DNA of 64,000 nt, taken from assembly GCA_026874595.1 (NCBI GenBank), contig CM049310.1, forward strand, positions 37,401,558-37,465,557, in the 5' to 3' direction. The stretch comes from Sipunculus nudus (taxonomy: Eukaryota > Annelida > Sipuncula > Golfingiida > Sipunculidae). A program made the position numbers and the translations under genes. Under the pieces are notes generated by a model. The model did no database searches and had not been told where the DNA came from. It worked only from the letters and a program-made list of their open reading frames with translations. Of the stretch, positions 10,050-20,799 are shown piece after piece. The stretch's first letter is position 1, and each line of letters starts with the position of its first letter.

Positions 10050-13000
10050 GTTGGTTGCGGCTCACATATTGTTTTACTTGAAACAGCGACAGTACAACGT
10101 TATATTATACACTGTTCCTGTATTTTACAAGCTAATCATATCTATATTGTTATTAAAAAGGAGTAAGATATATTTTTTTCTATGTCTCGAAATATACTGG
10201 TATTTTAATTGTGAATGTTTCGACATCAAAAATTAAATAAATTTTGTGGAAAAAACTGACCCCCTCCATAACAAACATGATAAAAGTATTTGTCGAAACT
10301 TTTTGTGTTTAAGACGAAAAGGGAAATGTTCAACAAAGGCCTGCTTTATAATGCTGGGTTTCTAGAGATCACCGCCAGGGGGCGCTACGACTGCTTTATT
10401 TTACACGACATTGATGAGCTGCCAGAGGATGATAGAATCAACTACACGTGCTCCGATAATCCTCGCCATCTATCAGTAGCCTGCAGCAGATGGAATTACA
10501 CGTATGTGTTGTTGTTGTTTGTAGACGGTTTTAAATGAAAGGATAGTGCAGCCACCAGTTCAAGCGTTCCATATGCTCTATAAGCAGATTAATTTCGAGT
10601 TTGATCCGGATAGATTATTGGGCTTATCATATGTTTGTATATTCATTACATTATTGTTTTAATATATTGTACCGAAACGAGAAAAGTACTCTTGTCACAT
10701 TCAGTGCTCGAAGTATTTATAATAAATCACATCAGAGAATGTCATTTAATTGTAAGTTACTTGTATGGAAGGCCTCTGGAATTACTAAACGTATGGCCAT
10801 TTAATTTGTCTGGCCGTATAAGCTTTCGATAGGCTTGTTTACATGATATGAGACGTAAGATATATCTAGAATGCAATGCAAACGTGTCAGCCATTAGAAT
10901 ATCCTTGGAAAGGGTCCTTTAGATGACGGCATATTCAAGCATAAACGTGTTGAATTAACATAGGTCAGAACCGATCGCACTTTTTGCTAATGTAAGCGGT
11001 ATGTAAGCTTGGCTAGAGATTCAACGTGTTAGGGTCCAAGCTGAACGTTTGAGTCTAGACCAGAAACATATGAATTAACTGTTATGAGGCCAGACAGGAC
11101 ACATAACAAATATTGTTGGTGTGTCATGTCCATCTGAGATATAGAGGACTGCGATGTGGTGCGGCGGCTTTAACAGCGGTCGATGTTTATATTATGTACC
11201 AGATTTTTGGGAGGCTTTCTCGAGGAATAAACGTTGTTACGTTACCGCTTGATATCTCACTTCGTTGGATGGGCCAAAAGAACCAAGAAAAAATGTAATT
11301 GAGAGATTTCTTTTTTACCATCACCAATATTATCACCAATAGAAAAGGGGTTCTGGCTCCAATAAACAGTTGAGTTACTGGTCGGTTGCCATGGTTGTTG
11401 CTCAGTTTCATTGAACTTGATGTGAAATTTGATGCTAGATGACATAAACCGTTCTGCTCTGGAGTATTATTGCTTTTAAATTATGTAAGGGTTTGTTTAG
11501 GCCGACTGTAAACCTTGCACTTTGCGGGTAATGGCAGCATATGTCGTGTTTTCCTGTATTTTAAGAAATGCAATACGGAACGCTCCTGGCCATAATAGAG
11601 TTTTAATGGATCCTACGCCTATGAGATTCATACAACATACGTGCTGCGTAGGCATTTTTGGCCTTTGCTGTTAATATGTGGCGGTTGTTCATGTTATTTG
11701 TGACTTACAGTTTATATAGTTAAGACCTACTAACAGGATGAAACATTTTAATTATAGAAAACACACTGGGTTTATCTGTCAATGTTGTAAATATCGCTGA
11801 CAAAATATGACGTGAAAGTGAGATTGTAAAATAATGAGTCTTACAATCTTTTATGTATCTCAGGCTTCTTTATGGCAATTTGATTGGAGGTGTCAGTACC
11901 TTCACGGAAGAACAGTTTCACAGGATCAACGGTTTCTCTAACGCCTACTTTGGATGGGGAGGAGAGGACGATGATCTCTTTAGCACGTGAGACAAACAAA
12001 ACTATACAAGGCCTTTAGATTCTGCTCATTGAGTACAGTTTATGAAATTATGTAAGCTTTTAGCAACAGTAAGGTCAAGTTTATAAAATTATGTTACCGG
12101 TCCACACACACATCCTGGATTTCACGACCCTCATGACATTGATGACTCCATGGCATCTCCTGGGATGGCAACGACAATTTTCCTGATAGCGGTCGAAACC
12201 AGTCCTGGTAACGATCCCTGTAGACAATTGAAGGATCCTAAGATTTGGATACACCCTCACGGCGAGCATCTGAAATCCTAACTGTCTGGCACTAGTACTT
12301 GTACGTTCTATCAATTATATAATGTACGTGTCGTTAACACGATATACGGTATAATTTTACGTATCTACACAGTAATAGAATTTTCTTTCTGACATTCATA
12401 ACGCACTACTGCTCTTTACAATACAAAATTATCGTTACTGAACTGACATATATATGGCTCATGTTCTGGTTTTAATTTTCATCAACATCCAATTATATTT
12501 TGGTAATATTTTTATTCCAGTCAATAAGCAAAATAGTTTAGTTTACTCAAATTATCCTGGGAAGAGATGTGTTCCATGTTAAATCTTAAGAAAATCATAT
12601 ATATTCTGACTCAGAGGTCAGTAATATATTTAACTGATGTCGGCTCACGGTACTGCAAACGTCTGCGTTCTATGTAAGGGGTGGTGGAGTATGTATTCAT
12701 GTATTCTGGGATTTTTTTTTTGGTATGTTTAATAAAGAGTCGGTGTTTTACCAAGGTGGTTTCCAACATCTTGTTTTACGCAGGTTTTATATGTTTTGTT
12801 GGTGTTACGCTCATTTTCATAATAATCCTGCAGCTGTTATTCCCAGCTGTAATTATTACTTTATATAAAATTGTTTTTCTCTGATCTTATATGTACTATT
12901 TTTTATTGTATTTAATGTATGATCATGACCTCGATTCTCTGTTAACTCTCTGCAGCTGTTTTAATGTTGATAATTTTTAGGGTTAGGAACCAGAAGTACC

Positions 13001-13730
13001 GCGTCCTCCGGTATCCGTCACAGATCGCTCGGTATAAATCTATTAACCACACGCAAGCTGAGAAAGGGCAACGAAGGTGACACTTCAGCTTATTTGAAAA
13101 GATGAAATACTTTAATGTTGAAGTACCCCATAATGCTGATGCTTTGTGCTGATTCCCTGCACATTCTATACATGGCTGTAAATGCATGGGTTATGTGCTA
13201 CGTTTATGCTGCATGATCATTAAGTCAAAACCTTCAAAGAAAAACAGTAGAAACGTAAGAGGCTTATCATTTACACCAACACCTGCGTGTTAAAGAAGTT
13301 CAGGCAGAAATAATGCTACAGAGGTTATATTTTAAATACAAAAAAATCATCGATTTCATCAGTGTTTATCCGTTATAACCTAACAATTTACTTATATTTG
13401 CGTTTGTGTAAAGGAAAAGCAGGAAATCATAATTTAATTATAATTTAATCAAAGGATTTTTTTTTAAAAGTGTGCACATGAAAAAAGAATAGATACTCTT
13501 TTGCATGGCATTTAATCACGCACTATACGGCTTATAAATATAATGTAATGTACAATTTCTTTGACAGACATTATTATCTGTATGGCAACAAACCAAGGCT
13601 CCTGAAAGACGGGATCAACAGTGCACAGTATGAGCTTAAGGCATTCCGCCCTGAGAAGCTGTACACGCATATATTAGTGGAGGTCAATAGGTCACTGATC
13701 ATGCGTCATGTGGACTCTCTGATGAACTGA
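9820..13730 (+). CDS. B4GALT-family glycosyltransferase, copy 1 (five C-terminal exons)
   Basis: Beta-1,4-galactosyltransferase family (GT7), a Golgi type II enzyme that transfers Gal or GalNAc from a UDP-sugar to GlcNAc-type acceptors. Joining 9820-10049, 10314-10501, 11864-11986, 12981-13076 and 13568-13730 gives one open frame of 265 residues ending in TGA. It contains GGRWRP, a YRDRE donor-site box, [11 protein letters not shown] (DxD metal site), [14 protein letters not shown] and DGINS. All junctions are GT-AG. Odd points: the usual Pro before the donor box is Thr (ILVTYRDRE), and the C-terminus stops 20 residues earlier than in copy 2. No anchor exon is visible upstream, so the gene probably starts left of the window, or this copy lacks a first exon. 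Specificity cannot be settled from sequence alone. Confidence 0.9.
10314..10501 (+). CDS. B4GALT copy 1 exon E3 (188 bp)
   Basis: Acceptor TGTTTAAG at 10306-10313; donor GTATGT at 10502. Encodes [19 protein letters not shown], then [38 protein letters not shown]. It holds the DxD metal-binding site (DID) and the two Cys equivalent to Cys247 and Cys266 of the bovine enzyme. Starts in phase 0 and ends in phase 2. Confidence 0.92.
11864..11986 (+). CDS. B4GALT copy 1 exon E4 (123 bp)
   Basis: Acceptor TATCTCAG at 11856-11863; donor GTGAGA at 11987. Encodes [39 protein letters not shown]. Contains the Trp314 and Glu317-Asp318 equivalents (bovine B4GALT1 numbering). The residue at the Tyr289 position is Leu. 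Phase 2 at both ends. Confidence 0.92.
12981..13076 (+). CDS. B4GALT copy 1 exon E5 (96 bp)
   Basis: Acceptor TTTTTAG ending at 12980; donor GTGACA at 13077. Encodes [31 protein letters not shown]. The His in INH aligns to metal ligand His347; Ser occupies the Met344 position. Phase 2 at both ends. Confidence 0.88.
13568..13730 (+). CDS. B4GALT copy 1 terminal exon E6
   Basis: Acceptor TTTGACAG at 13560-13567. Encodes [39 protein letters not shown] and ends [14 protein letters not shown] with TGA at 13728-13730. DGINS and LYTHILVEV match the family's C-terminal DGLNS and LYTxITVDI blocks. Confidence 0.9.
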
Positions 13731-14325
13731 TCTACCACAGTAAAAATGTTTGTGAACGTCACTGCCAACGTTCGAACATGCAGCACGCAGTGATACATTC
13801 CCCAATAAAAGAAAACATATGGAAAAAGTGAAGAATAAAATATAATATTAACCATGGAAAGGGATTTTTTGGTCATTTGCTTAAATTATAATTAAAAATC
13901 CTATTTTACTTGGCAAAGATATCAGTAAATGTACATTTTATTTGGTATTAATTTTAGCGTAGGTATAGACTGTCTCAAGTATTCCTAGTACTCCTAAGGG
14001 TAGATAACAGTATCTTACCGACTGAATGAAAAATAAAATTGTGGATATATCGCTGTAGTTGAATTTTAGTCACCTGATGAGGCGATCCGGCGGTACGTGT
14101 GTGTGTGTAGATAAACCGGTCTGTTGGTGCAAAGTTATATGAAGTATTAAGCTTTCGACAATTCATTGCCTTCGGCTACCAATCCCTGATATTTTGAATG
14201 TACAGCTGGCCATTTAAAGTTTGTTTCTTAAAAAAAAATCTATCACATAATCTTGTTGATTTTATTGTTGTTTCCCACTCGCATTCTTCAGAACACTCAG
14301 TACATTGCTGTCTGGGATGAAGTTC

Positions 14326-14381
14326 GACAGGTAAGTAATGAACTGCTACATAAAGATATAGCAATTCATTACTTACCTGTC
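14326..14381. repeat. Perfect-stem hairpin (23-bp inverted repeat)
   Basis: Left arm 14326-14348 (GACAGGTAAGTAATGAACTG and 3 more bases) pairs with right arm 14359-14381 with a single mismatch and a 10-base loop. Each arm holds a consensus-like splice donor CAG/GTAAGT, on opposite strands. It lies in the stretch of block alpha that is absent from beta. Confidence 0.85.
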
Positions 14382-14399
14382 CCCGGTATAAATATATGA

Positions 14400-14402
<3 letters not shown>

Positions 14403-14466
<64 letters not shown>

Positions 14467-14638
14467 TGAAACCTCGTTGTGTCGAAGGGACCCTTAGAAA
14501 ACTTCGACTCATCCGAGGTTCGACACAAGCGGGTTTTATATGGTAATAATTTGACTAGAGTTGTCCGGAATGTCGAGTTTGTAACTTCGACATAAGCGGG
14601 GTATTCGACTTAAGCGAGTTCGACACAACGAGGTTTCA

Positions 14639-14698
<60 letters not shown>
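14403..14698. repeat. (TA)n array split by a MITE
   Basis: About 30 TA units at 14403-14462 and a further run at 14642-14698, separated by the inverted-repeat element at 14464-14641. The two halves look like one array interrupted by insertion. Confidence 0.92.
14464..14641. mobile_element. 178-bp MITE with 23-bp TIRs and TA target duplication
   Basis: Ends CAGTGAAACCTCGTTGTGTC plus GAA (14464-14486) and its exact reverse complement (14619-14641). TA flanks both sides, as expected of Tc1/mariner-type insertion. The interior repeats the word TTCGACATAAGCGGG in variants several times. It is non-coding and non-autonomous. Confidence 0.85.
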
Positions 14699-14700
<2 letters not shown>

Positions 14701-15009
14701 CGTTGTATATACAGTGGACAAGTATATATAGTTGACAAGGCTATGATTTTTTACAAACAGCTTCTATTAAATATATGCATGTATTGGAGATATTCTCTCT
14801 GATTTTCACTTCTTCTTTATTGTTATCATTGTAGCTTTCATTCATTTTGATAAGTTATTTAGCGAAAGGGAAGGAAAGAGCATGCACTGTTGCTTTTTAA
14901 CTGCGACGGCGTCACGTTTGATAGCTCTAAGTTAAGCTTAAATCCTCGCCTACCCACGACTTCATTTTAGCAAACACTTGTTCGCTACTCCGATTCATTT
15001 TTGCTAATT

Positions 15010-15203
15010 ATACAATACAACCTGTAATATGCGACCGCTTTATCAAGGTCGCCTTGGGGGAACGTAATTTCGACGTTTTGCTGTACCCGAATAGCTTTAA
15101 TCAACTGTAAAATACAACCTGTAAAATGCGACCACTTTATCAAGGTCCCGTTGGATGTCTTAATTTCGCCGTATTACTGTAACAGGATAGCTTTAATCAA
15201 CTA
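15010..15203. repeat. Tandem pair of about 97-bp units
   Basis: Two adjacent copies share ACAACCTGTAAAATGCGACC, TTTATCAAGGTC and ATAGCTTTAATCAACT. The sequence resembles MITE subterminal DNA, but no bounding inverted repeats were found. Confidence 0.8.
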
Positions 15204-16750
15204 ACACATACAGGGTGAGGAGATGTTTATGATGATATCACCGTTAGCCTATTGACGGGGACAAGGCTATTTATTAAATGTTCATACAAACTGTGACAAA
15301 TGCTCATTTACCGATAAAGCAAATTTCAGCGTAACACCCAAATTGTTGAAAGTCTAGCATTGTATAAATGTATACATACAAGCTGGATCTATTGAATGAC
15401 GAAAATGTCCTGTTAGTATTCAGAAAACCTGTCATATACAATATGAAGAACGAAATAAAAGGCTTGTTTTAATAATATTTGTTTATTAGTATGAACTTCG
15501 AAGTATTTTACAACATGGTTTTGTTTATCATTTCTTGTGATCCTCTTATTCTGTCACGTTTTTAATTGCAGGTCACCTATATCTGTATATTTTATATGTC
15601 ATCTGTAATATCCGAGAAAAATATTCGAGGTTGTCAATTTCTCTGAACCTATGAGTGGAAGAGCAAACAAGTTTACCCCCACTTTATTCTGCGGAGCAGA
15701 TAATGGATGTCTATCTCCCTAAAGAGGGCAGCATCGTCAGCCGGGTTATACCTGTAAAGTCTGCGTTTCTCTGTTGTTGTGTATACACAAGATATTCTCA
15801 GGTTTGATGTAAAACTAGGGTATTTTTCTCTGATAAGCCTTTTCACTGTCAAATTTGCTCTTCCCATGACATATCTTAACATAATAAAGGCATTCATAAA
15901 TTATGAAATTAAATTTATAATTATTTCTACTGATTTTGATTTCACATTCATTTCTCCGTCTGTTCAATATTATAATTTAGAAGTATCACAGTATTATATT
16001 CTAAATTTTCTCTCTGATCTTTCTAGTGTTCAGACTAATTTGTAAATATTACCTTGTCTTGCGTATGTATTGGTACTAGGAGAGACATGCGAATATAAAG
16101 GAGGATAGATATACGGAAATGACGGAGGGTAAAAATACAGAAATATTCCTTCCATGGGCCCTCATTTCAGCACACGTGAGAATTATCTTACTGTGCTGCG
16201 TATATTCGGAGGTTAGAAAAATTTAATACTGTATTGTGGGCTTTAGAGTAGGATTCTTATTCCCTGTTTAAAGGAATAATGAATTCTGGGGATTTTTTCA
16301 AGAGCCCGTGGGCGAATGTTTTTGGGTCTTTCATTCAAGCATAATAAATATAATAAATGAATAAACTGAACATTCGGTAATAAAATTTTCCAAGAATATT
16401 AATAAAAATAATTAAATATTTCTTAATTACTTTTATGAGGATTCTGTAATACTCTATGATATTGAAGTTCAATTAACTACTACAATCTTAATAACTTCTT
16501 AACAATCTACTTGCAACAAAAATTGACAGGCTATTTCGATCTGAATTTTACAGGCTATTTCGATCTGGAGTCAATAGCATGGCGTGATAGTCATTCGGTG
16601 TCCGTCATTTCTATTTAAATAAATATATAATAAATCGCCAAAAACCGAGCCAGGTATGTGGTCGGGCAGAGGCCAGGTATCGTGCCAGGTTGTTGTTCAA
16701 TTGATTAAAATTTGCGTGGTAGGTGTATCGGCAAACCTCGGATATCATGG
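15204..16750. other. Non-coding stretch unique to block alpha
   Basis: No gene recognised. The overlapping short frames at 15673-16045 on both strands have no family features and are low-complexity. A short direct repeat, ACAGGCTATTTCGATCTG, occurs twice at 16527-16567. Confidence 0.5.
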
Positions 16751-17843
16751 GAATGGCGTGCATTAAATATATATACTACAGATAAACATGCTAGACCGGC
16801 ATTTTACCGGGGTTGGGGAGATATATTATCGGAGATTGGGAATGTTGGCTCATTTTTTATTCTAAAAGTTAAAAGATTATAAAGGATTTACAGTGGAGAT
16901 CTGTCTAAATAAGATATGTATGAATATTTTTTTACATTTATTTTGTGGCGCTGAGCTCGTGGCAAGAAATTCATACCCCGGTATGTTTACCTTGAAGACC
17001 TGGTAAGTGATGATGTTTACATTGCAAACCGGATGGGGGCATTCAGGTTTTTCGATGATATTTGACTGGATTCTTTCGTTGAAGATATAAAGATGAGGTT
17101 AATGTGAGGAACATATGAAAGATTAATTAAATGAACGTTCCAAGAAAACTTCTCCTGAAGAAAGAAACAGAAATATGCATACCTTGTAGAGCAGAAGCAG
17201 ACCCAACGGCACCTCATGCAGAGGGTCCGTATCCAATTTCAGCCGCCGCAACCTTTTTGTTTTCATCGTATTAGACCAACTTTGAGGCCTGAAACCGCCA
17301 CCATCACTCCCCCTCCCCTTAGGACCTTGAATTAAGTTTTGTCATAAAACCTACTCGGGTGAACCCTCTATTTCATAAAGCTAGAAACATGTGTTTTTCA
17401 CCTTTACTGACCACGCACGTAGGTGAGAGCCTGTATCAAATGTAAGGCCAGACATGCTCAAATCCCACACTGATGGCATGCGTTATTCATATGAACAATA
17501 GTCCTACATCTTTTTTTTTTAGTTTGAGTGACCACGATGCACTCATTCCGGTCATTCCCGAAGCCATTTCAGCTTTGCTCGGTCTAACCTCCGTGCAGGT
17601 CAGCAAAAACGGGAAAAAAATCACTCAAAAATTATATGTACATTAAAAATGATTTATTCTCCTATCACCTGTGTCACTGCGGGGATAATAACCTTTAAAA
17701 TGAGGTATGGCACAGTGTCATACGCAATGCGGTTTCGGAGAACATTGAGGACAAAGGTGGAGCGAATTCCTTTAATACGTATCAGATATACATAAATGTG
17801 TGTGTATATAAATATATGTATATATATGTATATATTTATATAT

Positions 17844-17844
<1 letters not shown>

Positions 17845-17891
<47 letters not shown>
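17845..17891. repeat. (TA)n microsatellite
   Basis: Uninterrupted TA run with TATATG-rich flanks. The Tyr/Ile-rich open frame over it is an artefact. Confidence 0.95.
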
Positions 17892-17894
<3 letters not shown>

Positions 17895-17995
17895 CTATAT
17901 GGATGCAAATAAAGAATGATAGCTAAGTGTTTGACCGCATGAAATATCCTCGAATGAGGCCTTGTGAAAGACTTGTTATCATAGGAATTTCAATT

Positions 17996-18126
17996 TTTTA
18001 TATAAACTCATTTATTTTATTTGGATTGAAAAAAAAGTTATTATATAACTAATCGCGGCACTTTCCATGGCTCAGATGGTGGCGTTTCGTCGTCTGTAAT
18101 GGTGGAGAAAACCGGAGCTCCGAGGT
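17996..18126. mobile_element. SINE family A, truncated copy
   Basis: Shares with the copies at 23480, 39385 and 58385 the run TTTATTTTA, TAACTAATCG, GGCAC, GATGGTGGCGTTTCG and GTGGAGAAAACCGGAG. The tRNA-like end is missing. Confidence 0.65.
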
Positions 18127-18129
18127 ATT

Positions 18130-18960
18130 CTATTGTGTTAATTCACCACTGTAGTAGGTTGATATTAAGATAATCGGGTGTTTACAACGATTTCGATGCA
18201 ACAGGGCGTATGGCCGATGCAGTTCAGTTTCCCGGATACTCGTGTCATGACTCAAAGAAGGCCTATCAATCCAGTGGTTTATTAGAAATAGTCTATGAGA
18301 CGTTGACCTTTACCGACATGTCATTCAAGTGACCGCATTTATTTATGAAGTGATAATCAAATTAGAATTATAGATCGATTAAACTGAATTAAAATGTTGT
18401 TGTTCCTTCTAGGGTTTTCACGGATAAGGTGAAAATGGTGACATATGGCTTCCGAAATTTGCATATTAATCGAAACTATTCGCTATATCAAAACCAAACA
18501 TCGCACTGCACTGCTTCGGCTTAAGTGATATATCATCCTGTCTATTTAAGCTTCCTCGCATGAGTGGTGAGAGTCTATGTCGATTAACCTTATAGACCAG
18601 AAATAGCTTAACGCAGACGTGCCAGTGATAATAGAAAAATTTTTATAGCAAAAGAACATTACAATGTTAAAGGAGCAATATTTAAATAATGAAAAAATAT
18701 ATGAATCGTTGGTAATAAAAACAAGACAAAATACGATATAAGAAAGATTATTTCGCAAATCTGCAACGACATATTGCCAGAAAAAAATAACTGCATTCAT
18801 TGCTTATTCTAATCTATCATTATTGGCATAAAGGGTCACGTGTTACACTACTTATTATGCAAATGATTTGGTTTAAACATATTCATTTTAACATAATAAG
18901 ACAGTAGGCGATAAGGCTAATGCAAATGCTCTCCTGTATAAAAGTAAAAAGAAAATGAAA
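18130..18960. other. Intergenic, nothing recognised
   Basis: No repeat boundary or coding similarity is seen. The short minus-strand frame at 18546-18800 is compositionally non-specific. Confidence 0.45.
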
Positions 18961-18969
18961 AAATTAACA

Positions 18970-18971
<2 letters not shown>

Positions 18972-19014
<43 letters not shown>
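18972..19014. repeat. (TA)n microsatellite
   Basis: About 21 TA units immediately left of duplicated fragment delta. Confidence 0.95.
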
Positions 19015-19017
<3 letters not shown>

Positions 19018-19059
19018 AATGATCAGATTGGAAAAGCGCACATATATACTAACACGGTG

Positions 19060-19660
19060 AGATATGTACAGATACATTATACACGTTAATACAGTTTGAC
19101 ATTCATCATACACAGATACATATACATTTATTATGCTGGTAGGCGTAATCTAAGAATAAACGTAAAATGTCGAAGTACATATCGAGTTCATCAAACTTAC
19201 TGAAAACATAGTTAAAGATATGTGTATTTTTTTATTTGCACTGCTAATTAACCAAAATCCAAAGAAGCTTGGGAATAAGTGCAATCAACTGGTAGTTAAG
19301 CGCCGTGTATGGATTATGTAATCAATATCACCTTATTATGCTTAATTAAGCTAAATATGTATTCCCCATGTAAAAACATTTTCATGAGTTTTTCGTTTTT
19401 TATATTGGTGTTATGTGTTGGCTTTGTAATGCATACATATAAAAAGCTGGATCCAGCTGTGTTCGCCTAAATAATCAAGTCAAGTTGGTAAAAAAGATAA
19501 AGATATAAAATATATTAAGTACAGTTTGAAAAATAGGTATTGCTTTTTAACAACGGGCACCTAGTCGTAAACGAATAAGGAAAATTTCATGTTGACGTTG
19601 ATAGTCACGATAACAACTTTGTTTTGCTGGAGAGGCAGGGTTTAAATTGTCACAAACAAT
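19060..19660 (-). repeat. Duplicated fragment delta (B4GALT upstream flank)
   Basis: Matches 32690-33140 of block beta in the same orientation and 6060-6540 of block alpha in inverted orientation. Landmarks include GCGCCGTGTATGGATTATGT, AAAAACATTTT and TTATGTGTTGGCT. The match runs into the 3' end of the non-LTR fossil, as in alpha. No exon is present: it is a stray piece of the duplicated unit. Confidence 0.75.
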
Positions 19661-20790
19661 TTTCTTAAGAGAATCTTTTGAAGTAAACTGAATATTGAAA
19701 TAGGGTGACTGTTCCAAAGTTTGCAGGCTGATTAAAGGAAAGAAAGGCGACAATCTTTCGTGTGAACCACGGTATCCTCAGCAAATACGATTGGCGCAGA
19801 CGATAGGGCTGAGCATGTAACAGACTTTGAGGTAATTATATAAAGCAGATGACCTGGAGCAAAACCATTAACCATTCTGTAACATGTGGATAGTATCGCC
19901 AGCTCTCTTCTTATTTTTAGACTTGACCATAGTAGCTCTTTGAACATAGCTCCAGTGCTGCTAGTCGGCAGCGCCCCAGTTTATTTTAAATTTGCTTTCC
20001 GTTGTATACTCTTCAGTTGATATGACTGTCTGACAGAACTATAGTTTAAATATATTAAATTATATATTAAATTAATAAATAATATATTAAATTACCATAC
20101 TCCAGTGCTGGTCGTATTAATGATTTAAACAAATGATCTTAACATTTTCATAGAGAAATGAAATTTATTATATTTAAAAATTCCCAAACGCTTACTTACT
20201 TTCAAACATATTATATGTATGTGTTCCTGACTCCTAAATATGACAGACTACTTGTATCAGTCAGTTTCTGTCCGATGATACAATGGAGGTAGTAAATGTT
20301 TCTTTTCTTGCTAGAAAAACAAACTGCATGAGTTTTCTCTGAGTTAATGTTCAGGTAACATTTGCCAGCCCAACTACTTATACGTGCCAAGCCCCTATTG
20401 AGTAAATCATCAGCTGTTTTAGGTCATTCTTGCATGAATAAATACAGGTGTCATCGGCGTATATCAATATATTATTTCCCGAGCATATATGAATATCATT
20501 GATTTAAACTAGGAATAGTAGAGGGCAAAGAATTGATCTTTAAGAAAAGCCGGAATTGATGGCGACACTTTCTGATACCTGTCTTTGATGTATAATACGT
20601 TGTCGACTATGACTTTGGCAATTTTGATAAATGTAAAGAAACATTCTTCAGTTCCTAATGATTTTAATAAATAAATCAACCCGTGATGCCAGACCCCGTC
20701 AAAAGCTTAAGATGCGTCGAGACAGACCCTCAGGCCATATCCCCTCTCAAATACTGAATAATATCATGACACATTTAAACCAATAAATGG
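19547..20790 (-). pseudogene. Non-LTR retrotransposon (CR1/Jockey-like) fossil, 5'-truncated
   Basis: Read on the minus strand from 20790: an RT block (LDAS, stop, AFDGVWHHGLIYLLKSLG), then AFLKINSLPS, and near 20330 INSEKTHAVCFSSKK. Next come the RT thumb and tail: ELLWSSLKIRRELAILSTCY, RMVNGFAPGHLLYIITSKSV (19947-19732), then YRDYQRQHEIFLIRLRLGAR near 19560. This order is that of a LINE RT followed by its C-terminal domain. Stops and frameshifts occur throughout. It is inactive. Confidence 0.75.
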
Positions 20791-20799
20791 CCACAGTTA

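Larger units (their letters stand above)
3690..17710 (+). repeat. Segmental duplication block alpha, carrying B4GALT copy 1
   Basis: Successive segments align, in inverted orientation, to block beta. Matches seen by eye: 3740-4090 with 36530-36890; 5740-5940 with 34900-35090; 6010-6090 with 33370-33480; 6230-6665 with 32690-33160; 9440-13730 with 28813-32610; 16760-17210 with 28270-28760; and 17570-17690 with 27930-28030. Alpha carries two stretches absent from beta: the Penelope-like element region (about 6.7-9.43 kb) and about 13.85-16.75 kb. Identity is high in exons and lower in flanks, so the duplication is not recent. Exact ends need alignment. Confidence 0.85.

Noticed and set aside
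17654-17908. Tyr/Ile-repeat protein
   Set aside because: Translation of a (TA)n array; the same holds for the frames at 27554-27778 and 59011-59340.
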